Positions 17,261 to 27,510 are shown, numbered from the stretch's first letter. The stretch: 64,000 bases of DNA from Trichococcus collinsii (GCF_900107505.1 NZ_FNQH01000003.1:496001-560000); one strand, 5' to 3'. Translations and numbers: made by a program. Notes: generated by a model not told the origin, from the letters alone.

Positions 17261-18811
17261 GTGGATAAAAATAAACAATTCGCCATCAATATGATAGCGC
17301 AGGTCGTCGGCTTTGTCGTGATGATGGGTATCAGCTTCCTGTTGACCCCGTTCGTCGTAGAGCATGTCGGCAGCGAGGCCTACGGGTTTGTCGGCTTGGC
17401 AAACAACTTTGTCGGCTACGCGCAGGTCATCACAGTGGCTTTGAACTCGATGGCCAGCCGTTTCATCACGATCAAAATCACCGAAAATGATGTGGAAGGA
17501 TCGAACCGTTATTTCACTTCTGTTGTCATCGCCAACATCATGACAGCCTTGGTATTGAGCGTTCCTTCGGCCATCATCATCCTGAATCTGAACAAGATCG
17601 TCAACGTGTCCGACGCGATTCTGATCGATGTTCAATGGCTGTGGGCATTCATCTTCCTGAATTTCCTGGTCAGCATCATTTCGTCAACGTATAGTGTGGC
17701 GACGTTCGTCCGCAATAAGTTGTACTTATCTTCACTGCAGGGCATTATCTCCAACATCCTGCGGGTAGCGGTGTTGATCGCAGCGTTCAGTTTTTTCGTT
17801 CCCTCAGTGTGGTATGTTGGTTTGGCAGCATTCGTGGCCTCGCTCTACATCTTCGTTTGGAATGTCCATTATACGCGCAAGCTGATTCCTGATATAAAAG
17901 TCAAACGGCGCTATTTTGATGTGAAAGTCATCAAGGTGCTACTGTCATCCGGTATCTGGAACAGTTTCACGCGGTTGAGTTCGATCCTGTCGACCGGTCT
18001 TGATCTGCTGGTGACAAATCTGTACGTGAGTTCTGCTGCGATGGGCGTGCTTTCAGTCGCCAAGACGGTGCCGAGTGCAATCCTGACTTTGTTCGGGACA
18101 TTGGCGAGCGTCTATGCGCCGCAGCTGACGATCAGCTATGCGGAGAATAATTACAAGGAAATGAAGAACCAATTGATGTCTTCAATCAAGTTCCTTGGCC
18201 TCTTCGCCTGTATCCCCGTAGCGGCGCTGTTCGCTTACGGGGAAATCTTTTACAAACTATGGGTGCCAACTCAGGATGCGCATCTCCTGTATATGCTGAC
18301 GATTTTGTCCTGCATCGAGTTTATGTTCGTCTTGCCGTTGGAAGGGCTATGGAACCTCTTTACGGCGACAAACAAGGTCAAGCAGACTTCAATTTACATG
18401 TTCGCCAACTCGATCGTTACGATCATCATCGTCTTGGTGGCTTTGCAGTTTACGAATGATGACACGTTGAAATTGTACATCATTGCTGGGACGAGCACAG
18501 CCTTTGCGGTGATCCGTTCCTTGTTCTTCCTGCCTATTTACGGGGCGCATTGCCTGAACATCAAATGGACGTCTTTCTATCCGTCCATCCTGAAGAACAC
18601 GCTGTCGGTCGTTGTTGCTTCGGTTTTCTCGCTGTTGGTCCGTAACTTCCTTCCGATCGACGGTTGGGCGATGCTGATTTTTGCTGGCATCCTGACGAGC
18701 ATCTTTGCGATTGCCTTCAACTTCATTGTGCTGTTGAATCGGGATGAACGTACGGCTGTCGTAAAAAAAAGTGTTGCGCAAATAAAAGAGAACGAAAGGG
18801 GAAACTCATGA
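17261..18811 (+). CDS. Wzx-type polysaccharide flippase (MOP superfamily)
   Basis: 516 residues, about 14 membrane segments. FAINMIAQVVGFVVMMGISF and YGFVGLANNFVGYAQV open the protein and match the Wzx of cluster 1. The start is placed at GTG 17261, 6 bases after AAAAGAGGG, because this gives the same N-terminus (charged residues, then NKxxAINMI) as the paralogue; the longer frame from 17192 would translate the attenuator hairpin. It should flip the lipid-linked unit made by the preceding GT2 enzymes. Its stop overlaps the next gene by 4 bases. No Wzy polymerase is visible in this unit. Confidence 0.9.
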   Translation: MDKNKQFAINMIAQVVGFVVMMGISFLLTPFVVEHVGSEAYGFVGLANNFVGYAQVITVALNSMASRFITIKITENDVEGSNRYFTSVVIANIMTALVLSVPSAIIILNLNKIVNVSDAILIDVQWLWAFIFLNFLVSIISSTYSVATFVRNKLYLSSLQGIISNILRVAVLIAAFSFFVPSVWYVGLAAFVASLYIFVWNVHYTRKLIPDIKVKRRYFDVKVIKVLLSSGIWNSFTRLSSILSTGLDLLVTNLYVSSAAMGVLSVAKTVPSAILTLFGTLASVYAPQLTISYAENNYKEMKNQLMSSIKFLGLFACIPVAALFAYGEIFYKLWVPTQDAHLLYMLTILSCIEFMFVLPLEGLWNLFTATNKVKQTSIYMFANSIVTIIIVLVALQFTNDDTLKLYIIAGTSTAFAVIRSLFFLPIYGAHCLNIKWTSFYPSILKNTLSVVVASVFSLLVRNFLPIDGWAMLIFAGILTSIFAIAFNFIVLLNRDERTAVVKKSVAQIKENERGNS

Positions 18812-19614
18812 CGAAGATACCAAAAATCATCCATTACTGCTGGTTCGGCGGTGCGCCGATTCCGGAAAAAGACAAAGCCTGCATCGAAAGCTGGAGGAAA
18901 TTCTGTCCGGATTACGAAATCATCGAATGGAACGAAAGCAATTATGACATAACAAAAAACCGCTATATGAAGGAAGCCTACGACGTTAAGAAGTGGGGCT
19001 TCGTGCCGGACTATGCCCGCTTGGACATCGTCTATACGCAAGGCGGCATCTATTTGGATACGGATGTGGAGATCATCCGCAACATGGATCCGCTGTTGGA
19101 AGATGAAGCATTCATGGGCTTCGAGGACGGCAAATTTGTCGCGTTGGGATTGGGGTTCGGTGCCGCAAAAGGTAATCCGCATATCAAAGCCATGCGCGAC
19201 GTCTATGAAGGTGTCTCCTTCATCAATCCGGACGGCAGCTTCAACACTTTGCCGAGTCCGCATTACACGACCGATTATCTGCTGGAGAAGGGTCTGAAAC
19301 AGAACGATACTTTCCAGCAGATAGAAGGCATCAGTATCTATCCGAAAGCCTATTTCTGCCCGCGTGATTATTATACTGGGGCGATGAATCTGACTGAAAA
19401 TTCCTACACGATCCATCACTACAATGCATCCTGGCTATCCGATGAGGAAAAGCAGAATTACGAACGCAAACTGCGCCTGATTGAACACTACGGCAAGACG
19501 GCCGGCACAGGTCTGCATTACGTCCTATCGGTACCGGATATCCTGAAAAGGAACGATATCGGAGGTTTGATCGGGAAAGCGTTGAATAAGATCGGCGGCA
19601 TTTTTCGAAAATAA
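18808..19614 (+). CDS. GT32-like glycosyltransferase (DXD family)
   Basis: 268 residues. IPKIIHYCWFGGAPIPEKD opens the protein; DYARLDIVYTQGGIYLDTDV contains the DxD metal site. This is the pattern of the GT32/TcdA-TcdB-like catalytic family seen in capsule clusters (often mannosyl- or galactosyltransferases). ATG 18808 overlaps the flippase stop (ATGA), so translation is coupled. It is the last gene of cluster 2, followed by a two-way terminator shared with the convergent deacetylase-repeat gene. Confidence 0.9.
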   Translation: MTKIPKIIHYCWFGGAPIPEKDKACIESWRKFCPDYEIIEWNESNYDITKNRYMKEAYDVKKWGFVPDYARLDIVYTQGGIYLDTDVEIIRNMDPLLEDEAFMGFEDGKFVALGLGFGAAKGNPHIKAMRDVYEGVSFINPDGSFNTLPSPHYTTDYLLEKGLKQNDTFQQIEGISIYPKAYFCPRDYYTGAMNLTENSYTIHHYNASWLSDEEKQNYERKLRLIEHYGKTAGTGLHYVLSVPDILKRNDIGGLIGKALNKIGGIFRK

Positions 19615-19637
19615 CCCGCCGAGTAGCTGATACAAAT

Positions 19638-19685
19638 AAAACACCATCCTTACCGCGATTCATATCGCTGCAAGGATGGTGTTTT
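19638..19685. terminator. Bidirectional terminator between convergent genes
   Basis: AAAACACCATCCTT (19638-19651) pairs perfectly with AAGGATGGTGTTTT (19672-19685); a smaller hairpin GCGAT/ATCGC sits in the loop. The A and T ends make it work for both the GT32-like gene and the minus-strand deacetylase gene. Confidence 0.9.
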
Positions 19686-19721
19686 GCGTTTTCATCCAGC
19701 TATTCAGGAATCAAACTAGTA

Positions 19722-22700
19722 TCAAGCAATTTCTGTGTAGAGTCCGATTGTGTATTCAGCTTGACCAGTACTTGCTGCGTAATAGGCAAGCCCATCAACA
19801 ACATAGACGTAGCCGTCACCATATGGGGCATGAGCGATATGGTGCATTGCGAGATTGTTCCATTCTCCATTATCTTGTGCGCCGACCGCCTCGCCGAGGT
19901 ATTCAACGGTTACGGTTGTCGTTGACAGGTCTGAAAGTTTGTACCAACTCGTGTATTCGCCATAGACATTGGTTGCGACAGGTGTCACCTGCACCGGCAT
20001 CACAACATAATCCTCAAACACGAATGGATTGCCGGCACCGCGATAACCTTTTTCCGTCCAGTCCTCTTCAATGATGAGACCGGCTGGATGCAGTTGCCAT
20101 TGATCATTTCGCCAATCGCCAGATGTGTTGTAATACAAGGAGATGCTGTTGTACGGTTGTTCGGAAGTCGTCAAATACCAAGTGCCGCCGACTTCGAAGA
20201 CGTTGGAGTCGACGAAGTTTCCTTCCAACAAAGTGGAGTGATAATCCCAATCGAGCGGGAAAGAAGTTGCAAAGTAGGCTTCAACATTGCCGGCTTGATC
20301 GGGAACCATGTAGTAGTTTTCATTATATTCGAAAACACTAGGATAGGCTGCCCGAATGCCATCGGTTTCCGGACCGAGGACAATTTGGGTATAGGTCCAG
20401 TTGACGAGGTCACTGCTGTAGGCGTGGGCGACACTGTCCGTGAAGCTTTGGGTTGCTATGTTGTATTCCTGAAGTACTTCAAAGAACATATGGTAGACGC
20501 CATCAACGAGGATGATGAATGGATCGGCTGTACCCAGTGGATTGGTTACATCGGTCACATCATTCCGAGTGATGACCGGATTGGTGACGTTCCCGAAGTC
20601 ATCAAGCACAGGGATAACGAATTCCGGTTCAGGTTCTACGTAGCTGAAGTCACCCTCGTAGGCAAGCAACTCGCTGATGGTCTTAAATTGATAACCAAGG
20701 GCGCGGGCTGCTGTGATCATTTCCAACAGTGCGGTAGGGGTTGTGCTGGCTGAGCTGTTACCGTGCAGCAGATAGATGGCTCCTGCAGAAAGGTTGTTCA
20801 GGACCGCCGCACTTACTTGGCTGGCTGAAAGTGTTCCTGACCAATCGCGGGTGTCGACCGTCCAACCAATTGTGTAAGTGTAGCCTAGGCTGCCGGCTGT
20901 TGCCAATACGGTTGCGTTCGTTTCACCCATCGGAGCGCGGAAGTAAGGCGTTGTGCTCTCACCGGTAGCATTTTTTACCAGCTGCTCCAATTGATTCAGG
21001 TCGGTTGTCAATTCAGCTGCCGTCATTTGAGTGGCATCATCTTGGGTAAAGGTGTGATTGCCTATCTCATGACCTTGGGCGATGATGTCATCGATCAAGG
21101 TTGGATCGGTCAAGCCGTTCAGGAAGAAGGTCGCTTTCACGTCCAGCAGCGCCAAATTTGCCAATATCTGGCGGAGATTAGCAGCACTGGAAACATCACT
21201 GATAGTCAAGGAAATGACTTGTTGATTGGTATTGACTTGATTGACCAATTGCGAAGGTGTCGTGATGACCGGTGGATCAGGATCAACCGGATCGACTGGA
21301 TCAGGATAGATTCCTTGGAGAGCCAACAAACCTGTGATAGTTGTAAATTCATAACCGAGCGCGCGTGCAGCTGAAATCATTTCCAACAAAGCTGCCGGAG
21401 TAGTTGCGGCTGAGCTATTCCCATGCAACAAGAAGATGGAGCCGGGAGTCAAGTTGTTCACGACGGCAGAGCTGACTTGAGCAGCCGTCATAGTGCCTGA
21501 CCAGTCACGTGTGTCCACCGTCCAACCGATTGTGTAGTCATAGCCGAGCGTACCGGCTGTTGTAAGGACGGTAGTGTTCGTTGCCCCCATCGGAGCGCGG
21601 AAATAAGGTTTTGTACTTGTGCCGGAAGCGTTTTGGACCAACTGCTCAAGATTGTTGAGATCTGTGGTCAATTGGGCTGCCGTCATTTGGGTGGCATCGT
21701 CCTGGCTGAAGGTGTGGTTGCCGATTTCATGGCCTTGGGCGATGATGTCATCGATCAAGGTTGGATCGGTCAAGCCGTTCAGGAAGAAGGTGGCTTTGAC
21801 ATTCAGAGTAGCCAAGTTCGCCAATATTTCGCGGAGATTGTCTGCGTTCGAAGCATCGCTGATTGTAAGGGAAACAACTTTTTCACCTGTCGTTACCTGA
21901 TTGATCAACTGCGAAAGGACGGTTTCGACCGGATCAACCGGGTCAACCGGATCGGTAGGGTCTCCCAAGTAGACGCCATCCAATTGGATCAGATCACTGA
22001 TTGTCGCGAAGGAGTAACCAGCTTCACGGGCCGAAGCGATGATTTCGTACAAGGAACCTGGTGTGTTGACGGATTCAGGAACAGCATGCATCAAGTAGAT
22101 GGAGCCTGGTGCTAATTGGTCCAACACGTTGAAGGCAATTTCTTCAGAAGATAATGTTCCAAGGTAATCCAAGCTATCCACTGACCAACCAATGGTATAG
22201 GTATAGCCAAGGCTGCCGAGCGTTTCCAAAACAGACTGATCGTAGTCCCCATATGGCGGGCGGAAGAGCGGTCTGGATGTTGCTCCTGTAGCATTTACGA
22301 CTTTGTTTTCCAATGCGTTCAGCTCAGCCGTAAATTCTGCGATGGTCAAGTAGGTAGAGAATTCATGCGAGTAACTGTGGTTTCCTAGTTCATGTCCTTG
22401 GGAAACGACTTGATACAGCATGTCCGGATCGGCTGTGCCGTCCGCGAAGAAAGTCGCTTTGACGTCCAGTTCAGCCAAAGCATCAAGGATTCCCTGCAAG
22501 ACTTCGCTGTCTCCAAGATCGTCAAAGGTCAAGGAAATCACTTTTTGGTCCGTGTCTACCTGTTCGATGAATTGAGATACGCCTTCAGAAATTTCTCCGG
22601 GACCATTGTTACTGCCATCATCAGTTACGCCTTCCAGTGCCATCAATTCGTCGATTGTGACGAATTCATAGCCTTGATTGCGGGCTTCTGCAATAAGGTA

Positions 22701-25700
22701 CCAAAGGGATTGCGGTGTGCCGACAGCAGTCGGATTCGCATGCAGCAAGTAGATTGACCCTGCATCCAGATAATCAGTTACACTGGCTGCAATCTGCGTT
22801 TCGGATAAACCTTCCCAATCGCGTGTGTCCTGCGTCCAACCGATTGTGTAGGCATAGCCGAGGCTGCCTAGTGTTTCGAGCACGGCATCGTTATAGACCC
22901 CTGCTGGAGCACGAAAATAAGGTTTGGAGGATACGCCTGTAGTTTGCATAATGTAATCTTCCATCAGTTCCAAGTCATAAGCCAATTCATCGGCTGAAAG
23001 GGATGTCGAATCGTCATTGTGGGAATAGGTATGGTTCGATAGTTGGTGTCCGGTTGCGACCAGTTCGGCCATCAGTCCGGGATCAGTTGTACCGTTGAGG
23101 AAGAAGGTGGCTTTGACGCCAAGGTAATTGAGGTTGTAGATGATGTCGGCTAGGTTGGTATAGTCGTCACCATCATCAAAAGTAAGAGCAATGACATTGC
23201 GATCCGTATCTACGTGGCTGACGAATCGGGATGGTCCCGTTCCGTAGTCCGGTTCTTCTACATCAGGATCGGTAACTACAGGCTCTTCACCAACATAGAT
23301 GCCTTGATAAGCCAATAGGCCGGTGATTGTCTCGAAGCGGTAACCAAGTGCCTGGACTGCTGCCACCATCTGCAGAATTGCGGCAGGTGTTGCAACTGCA
23401 TCGGCGCTGCCGTGTAAAAGAAGAATTGCTCCGGGTGCTAAGCTGTTCACGACAGCAGAACTGATTTGTGCTGCTGTTTGCGTGCCGCTCCAGTCGCGTG
23501 TTTCGATAGTCCAACCGATGGCGTATTGATAACCGAGACTTCCGGCGGTTGCCAAAACAGTCGCATTGGTTTCGCCCATCGGTGCACGGAAGTAAGGTGT
23601 TGTGCTCGTGCCTGCTGCATCTTGAACGAGTTGTTCAAGGTTATTGAGGTCCGCCGTCAATTGAGCTTGGGTCATTTGCGTAGCATCTTCGTGGCTGTAG
23701 GTATGGTTGCCGATCTCATGGCCTTGGGCGATGATTTCATCTATCAGGCTCGGGTCGGTCATACCGTTCAGGAAGAAGGTGGCTTTGATTCCCAAAAGTG
23801 CGAGGTTGTTGAGAATCTGCCTTACATTCTCGGTTCCGGATGCATCGCTGATGGTCAAGGAGATGACCGGCACATCGGTGTTGACTTGGTTCACGATCTC
23901 TGCGGGTGAAGTGATGCTCGGCGGCGTTGGATCAGGATCAGGGATTGTTTCACCAGGTTCCTCCCCGGGTATTGTCGGGTAAGAGCCCTCCAAAGCGAGC
24001 AAACCACTGATCGTAGCGAAGTTGTAGCCGAGCTGACGGATGGCTGTGATCATCTGCAGTAAAGCTGCAGGGGTTGTGCTGGCGGAAGCGTTTCCGTGCA
24101 TCAGGAAGATGGCGCCTGGTGCCAAGTTGTTCACGACAGCAGAGCTGACTTGAGCTGCGGTCAATGTGCCGCTCCAATCACGGGTATCGACTGTCCAGCC
24201 GATCGTATATGCATAACCCATACTGGCTGCGGTGGCAAGGACTGCATCATTTGTCGCGCCCATTGGTGCCCTGAAGTAAGGGCGGGTAGTTGCCCCACCG
24301 GTGCTGTCCTGCACCAAGGTTTCCATAGCATTTAGTTCCCAGACGACTTCATCCACTGTCATTGCGGTGGCATCATCGTGGGTATAAGTGTGGTTGCCGA
24401 TTTCGTGTCCCTGTTGAATGATTTCGTTGATCACGGTGGGATCAGTCAAACCGTTCAGGAAGAAAGTGGCTTTCACATCCATCGTAGCCAAGTTGGCAAG
24501 AATCTCGCGGACGTTTTCGGCATCTGACGCATCGCTGATGGTCAAGGAGATTGTTTTTTCGCCAGTAGAAACTTGGTTGATGACTTCTGATAGGATATCA
24601 TCCGAATAATCCTCTTCGATGGGTGCTTCTTCTTCGACTGCGAAATAACCACCTAATGCCAGCAAATCGTTGACAGTGGAGAAGCCGTAGCCAGCTTGTT
24701 TCAACGCCGCAATCGAATACCACAAAGATTCGGGTGTGTTGGCTGCACCTACGCTAGCATGCATCAGAACAATCGAACCAGGTCTGACATTATTAACGAC
24801 CGCGTTGCTGACTTCAGTAGCAGAAATGCCGGTCCAATCGAGTGTATCTACGTCCCATCCAATCGTGTATTGGTAACCTAGGCTACCGACCGTATCCAAA
24901 ACGGAACTGTTGTAGGATCCATAAGGGAGACGCAAGAAAGGAAGGGAAGAGGTTCCTGTCGTTGTTTGGATGTAATCTTCCATCAGGTTGATGTCGTTCG
25001 CCAAAGCGGATGACGAGAGTGTCGTGGAGTCGCCATGCGAGTAGGTGTGGTTGGCCAATTGATGGCCGTCCGCCACAATCTGCTGCAGCAAGGATGCATC
25101 AGCATCACCGTTCATGAAGAAAGTGGCCTTCACGCCTAAGTAGTTCAAATTATCCAGAATCTCGTAAAGGTTACCATAGGAATGGCCATCATCGAACGTC
25201 AGAGCGATCACGTTATCTGCGATATTTACTGAATTGATGATTTGCGAAGTTCCCGAAAAATCGCTGACTGCGGCTGCAGCCATCAGTTGCATCGGTTCTT
25301 CGTAGCTGATTTGGGCTTCTTCAATTGGTTCTATTGGTGCAGTTTCTGCGGGGACTTCAATCGGTTCTGTCGGAGTGTCCGTAGGCTGTTCCGTTTCAAT
25401 AGGAGTTTCTGTGCCGGAAACAGGTTGTTCTACAGTTATGTCCACTGGATTTTCTTCAGGAATAGTTGTTACGGGTGCGGTCGTATCTGGAGTAGGTGTT
25501 ACCGTTGTGGGTGGTGTTAGGTCGGTAGCTTCCGGTGTGGTAGCTTCCTCAATAGGCGTGGTCGCCGGTGTGGTTGTTTCTGGGGTGGGTTGCGGATCGG
25601 CCGTTTCCGGCAGAGGCTGTTCTGTAGGTGGTGCAGGTGTTTCCGTCATCTGCTCATCTACCGCAGTTACTTCTGCGGGCGGAGATTCCGTTGTTGTAGT

Positions 25701-25901
25701 TTCGGGTATGTTGGCGTCATTGGTTTCCAGCACTGTTTCCGGCAGCGGAATACCTGGCGGCTGTTCATTGAGAATGGGCTCTTGGAGTGTTGTTTCAGTT
25801 GTCCCTGTTGTCCCTTCCGTTGCTGCAGATACATCTGTCAGCGCGCCGTAGATTGTAAATATGACTAAGAAAGGAGGCAGTATCATAAATCTTTTTTTCA
25901 T
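19722..25901 (-). CDS. Giant secreted protein with seven NodB deacetylase-like domains and a GH43-like propeller
   Basis: 2059 residues. A signal peptide (1-27, cut near VSAATEG) is followed by a Thr/Pro/Glu-rich linker to about 205. Seven polysaccharide-deacetylase-like domains of about 220 residues follow, with motif 1 near residues 236, 453, 683, 905, 1124, 1345 and 1568. Domains 1 and 4 keep TFDDG plus HTYSH; domain 5 has TFDDL plus HSYSH; domains 2, 3, 6 and 7 have TISDAS or TISDVS, losing the first Asp, and 6 and 7 also change the second metal His to Gln (HTFSQ, HTFTQ). The last 280 residues (TADPFIILVDGVYHMFFE onward) resemble the five-bladed propeller of GH43-like proteins. No LPXTG or wall-binding module is seen, so it is probably released. 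It likely acts on or binds an acetylated surface polymer; the activity of the altered domains is doubtful. GGAGGG precedes the ATG. Confidence 0.9.
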   Translation of the reverse strand: MKKRFMILPPFLVIFTIYGALTDVSAATEGTTGTTETTLQEPILNEQPPGIPLPETVLETNDANIPETTTTESPPAEVTAVDEQMTETPAPPTEQPLPETADPQPTPETTTPATTPIEEATTPEATDLTPPTTVTPTPDTTAPVTTIPEENPVDITVEQPVSGTETPIETEQPTDTPTEPIEVPAETAPIEPIEEAQISYEEPMQLMAAAAVSDFSGTSQIINSVNIADNVIALTFDDGHSYGNLYEILDNLNYLGVKATFFMNGDADASLLQQIVADGHQLANHTYSHGDSTTLSSSALANDINLMEDYIQTTTGTSSLPFLRLPYGSYNSSVLDTVGSLGYQYTIGWDVDTLDWTGISATEVSNAVVNNVRPGSIVLMHASVGAANTPESLWYSIAALKQAGYGFSTVNDLLALGGYFAVEEEAPIEEDYSDDILSEVINQVSTGEKTISLTISDASDAENVREILANLATMDVKATFFLNGLTDPTVINEIIQQGHEIGNHTYTHDDATAMTVDEVVWELNAMETLVQDSTGGATTRPYFRAPMGATNDAVLATAASMGYAYTIGWTVDTRDWSGTLTAAQVSSAVVNNLAPGAIFLMHGNASASTTPAALLQMITAIRQLGYNFATISGLLALEGSYPTIPGEEPGETIPDPDPTPPSITSPAEIVNQVNTDVPVISLTISDASGTENVRQILNNLALLGIKATFFLNGMTDPSLIDEIIAQGHEIGNHTYSHEDATQMTQAQLTADLNNLEQLVQDAAGTSTTPYFRAPMGETNATVLATAGSLGYQYAIGWTIETRDWSGTQTAAQISSAVVNSLAPGAILLLHGSADAVATPAAILQMVAAVQALGYRFETITGLLAYQGIYVGEEPVVTDPDVEEPDYGTGPSRFVSHVDTDRNVIALTFDDGDDYTNLADIIYNLNYLGVKATFFLNGTTDPGLMAELVATGHQLSNHTYSHNDDSTSLSADELAYDLELMEDYIMQTTGVSSKPYFRAPAGVYNDAVLETLGSLGYAYTIGWTQDTRDWEGLSETQIAASVTDYLDAGSIYLLHANPTAVGTPQSLWYLIAEARNQGYEFVTIDELMALEGVTDDGSNNGPGEISEGVSQFIEQVDTDQKVISLTFDDLGDSEVLQGILDALAELDVKATFFADGTADPDMLYQVVSQGHELGNHSYSHEFSTYLTIAEFTAELNALENKVVNATGATSRPLFRPPYGDYDQSVLETLGSLGYTYTIGWSVDSLDYLGTLSSEEIAFNVLDQLAPGSIYLMHAVPESVNTPGSLYEIIASAREAGYSFATISDLIQLDGVYLGDPTDPVDPVDPVETVLSQLINQVTTGEKVVSLTISDASNADNLREILANLATLNVKATFFLNGLTDPTLIDDIIAQGHEIGNHTFSQDDATQMTAAQLTTDLNNLEQLVQNASGTSTKPYFRAPMGATNTTVLTTAGTLGYDYTIGWTVDTRDWSGTMTAAQVSSAVVNNLTPGSIFLLHGNSSAATTPAALLEMISAARALGYEFTTITGLLALQGIYPDPVDPVDPDPPVITTPSQLVNQVNTNQQVISLTISDVSSAANLRQILANLALLDVKATFFLNGLTDPTLIDDIIAQGHEIGNHTFTQDDATQMTAAELTTDLNQLEQLVKNATGESTTPYFRAPMGETNATVLATAGSLGYTYTIGWTVDTRDWSGTLSASQVSAAVLNNLSAGAIYLLHGNSSASTTPTALLEMITAARALGYQFKTISELLAYEGDFSYVEPEPEFVIPVLDDFGNVTNPVITRNDVTDVTNPLGTADPFIILVDGVYHMFFEVLQEYNIATQSFTDSVAHAYSSDLVNWTYTQIVLGPETDGIRAAYPSVFEYNENYYMVPDQAGNVEAYFATSFPLDWDYHSTLLEGNFVDSNVFEVGGTWYLTTSEQPYNSISLYYNTSGDWRNDQWQLHPAGLIIEEDWTEKGYRGAGNPFVFEDYVVMPVQVTPVATNVYGEYTSWYKLSDLSTTTVTVEYLGEAVGAQDNGEWNNLAMHHIAHAPYGDGYVYVVDGLAYYAASTGQAEYTIGLYTEIA

Positions 25902-26355
25902 AATTCAGCCCTCCTTCAATCGCTAAATCTGAAAACAAGCCTATTCGGTTAAGTGATTCTGTTGCTGTGGTGGGTTGTAGTATGCTACGTAACCATCAGG
26001 ACCATCTCCTTATTATTGAAAATAAACGTAGAATGAGCCGGAAACAGTGTAAGAGGTCAAGTGCTGATAGGTTTATTCGCCTGCTTAACTTAACCACTCT
26101 ATGTTATTATAACCCAAATGAGAGCGTTTTAAAAGTATTAGACTATCTAAATCGAGCCCGCAAACGCCCGCACAGAAGCGTTTCTGGAGATATGTTAAAA
26201 TTGGTGTATGTTACTTTGTTACAGGTTTACTTTTTTGTTAAGTTTTTGAATAGCCCTTTTTCATTCGCCAGAATTGTTCTATACTGAATGAAGCGATATT
26301 AAGTAGGGTGATGGGCTGTCTTGCAGCCGCATTGCGCAGAAAGAGGCTCGAACCG
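25902..26355. other. Divergent intergenic region between the deacetylase-repeat gene and the second LCP gene
   Basis: About 450 bases, no credible gene. A 106-codon frame at 25967-26287 has no ribosome site and an unnatural composition. A promoter for the LCP gene is at 26258-26285. The minus-strand promoter cannot be fixed; AT-rich stretches at 26090-26120 are candidates. The long leaders on both sides leave room for regulation. Confidence 0.4.
26258..26285 (+). promoter_or_regulatory. Putative promoter of the second LCP gene
   Basis: TTTTCA (26258-26263), 16-base spacer, TATACT (26280-26285). The start codon is 71 bases downstream. Confidence 0.45.
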
Positions 26356-27441
26356 ATGAATGACACAAGAAGCAATTATTTTAAGAAGAAAAAAAGGAAT
26401 CGAATCATTATTCTATCACTAGTGGGTTTTGCCCTCGTCGCTTTCGCGCTGTTCTGGACTGTTTACGACGATGTGGAGAGCACGCTGAAAACTGTTTTCG
26501 AAGATGTCGAAACGGAGAACATGCGGGAAGAAGAAGTTTCGGTAGATGCGACTCACCCAATTTCGTTCGCGCTGTTGGGGATCGACATGTATGGGGATGG
26601 GATTGCGGAAGGCACCGGTCGTTCGGACACCATCATCGTTGCGACGGTCAATCCTAAGACCAAAAAGACTACAATCGTCAGTGTGCCGCGCGACAGTTAT
26701 GCGGAGATGGTTGGCTATGAAACGAGTATTTATCCGGAGTATAACGACAAGATCACGCATGCCTACGCATTCGGCAGTACCCAGATGGCCATCAATTCGA
26801 TCCAGGAATTCCTGAATGTGCCGATCGACTATTACGTCGAAATCAATATGCAAGGGCTGCATGACATTGTAGAAGCAATTGGAGGCATCGAATTGACGAG
26901 TCCGTTGACATTCGAGTTTGAGGGTTCTTCCTTTGTCGAAGGTGAAACAGTCACCGCGGATGGATGGGATGCTTTGGCTTTCGCGCGGATGCGCAAAGAG
27001 GATCCTGAAGGCGACTTGGGTCGACAAAATCGACAACGGATGGTCATCAAAGCGATTTTGGACAAGCTAATTAGCATCGACAGCGTCACGAATTATAAAA
27101 AAATTCTCAGTGCAGTGGAAGTGAACATTCAAACCAATCTTTCTTTTGAAGATTTGCTTGATATCAAGTCAGGCTATGTGGATGCGCTTGACACGTTCAC
27201 GCAACTTTCAATCGCTGGTGAAGAATTGTATTATGATGAAATCTACTATTACTATGTCGATCCGGAAGAGCGTTTGCGCATCGCGAATACGCTGCGTGAT
27301 GAATTGGAAATTGATCAGGTGCAGTTCAGCGACATGAACCTTTCGGACGCTGACTCATCCTTTGGCTTTGGCCAGATGACCAGCGCCGGATTGATTACAG
27401 AAATACCCGATTTCGACAGCACACAAGAATCGGAAGAATAA
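26356..27441 (+). CDS. LytR-CpsA-Psr (LCP) family glycopolymer ligase
   Basis: 361 residues. A lysine-rich start (FKKKKRNR) and one membrane segment (about 15-37) anchor the extracellular LCP domain: FALLGIDMYG, GRSDTIIVATVNPKTK, SVPRDSY and ARMRKEDPEGDLGRQNRQ. It closely matches the LCP at 13289, including the DEIYYYYVDPEERLR end, but lacks the Tyr/Ser tail. ATG 26356 follows AGAAAGAGG by 9 bases; an ATG at 26308 has no such site. It precedes galE and galU, suggesting it joins a polymer made from the galactose/glucose precursors these supply. Confidence 0.92.
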   Translation: MNDTRSNYFKKKKRNRIIILSLVGFALVAFALFWTVYDDVESTLKTVFEDVETENMREEEVSVDATHPISFALLGIDMYGDGIAEGTGRSDTIIVATVNPKTKKTTIVSVPRDSYAEMVGYETSIYPEYNDKITHAYAFGSTQMAINSIQEFLNVPIDYYVEINMQGLHDIVEAIGGIELTSPLTFEFEGSSFVEGETVTADGWDALAFARMRKEDPEGDLGRQNRQRMVIKAILDKLISIDSVTNYKKILSAVEVNIQTNLSFEDLLDIKSGYVDALDTFTQLSIAGEELYYDEIYYYYVDPEERLRIANTLRDELEIDQVQFSDMNLSDADSSFGFGQMTSAGLITEIPDFDSTQESEE

Positions 27442-27510
27442 GAAAAAATTATCCACGGCAATAATGAAAAAGAAAATAAACGATAACAGCCAATTGGAAA
27501 GAGGGATTAT

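Noticed and set aside
19722-25901. Many plus-strand frames of 60-220 codons across the deacetylase-repeat gene
   Set aside because: They are shadows of the GC-biased, repeated minus-strand gene; they lack ribosome sites and known motifs.
25967-26287. 106-codon frame in the divergent region before the second LCP gene
   Set aside because: No ribosome site, Cys/Arg-rich unnatural start, overlaps the likely promoter of the LCP gene.
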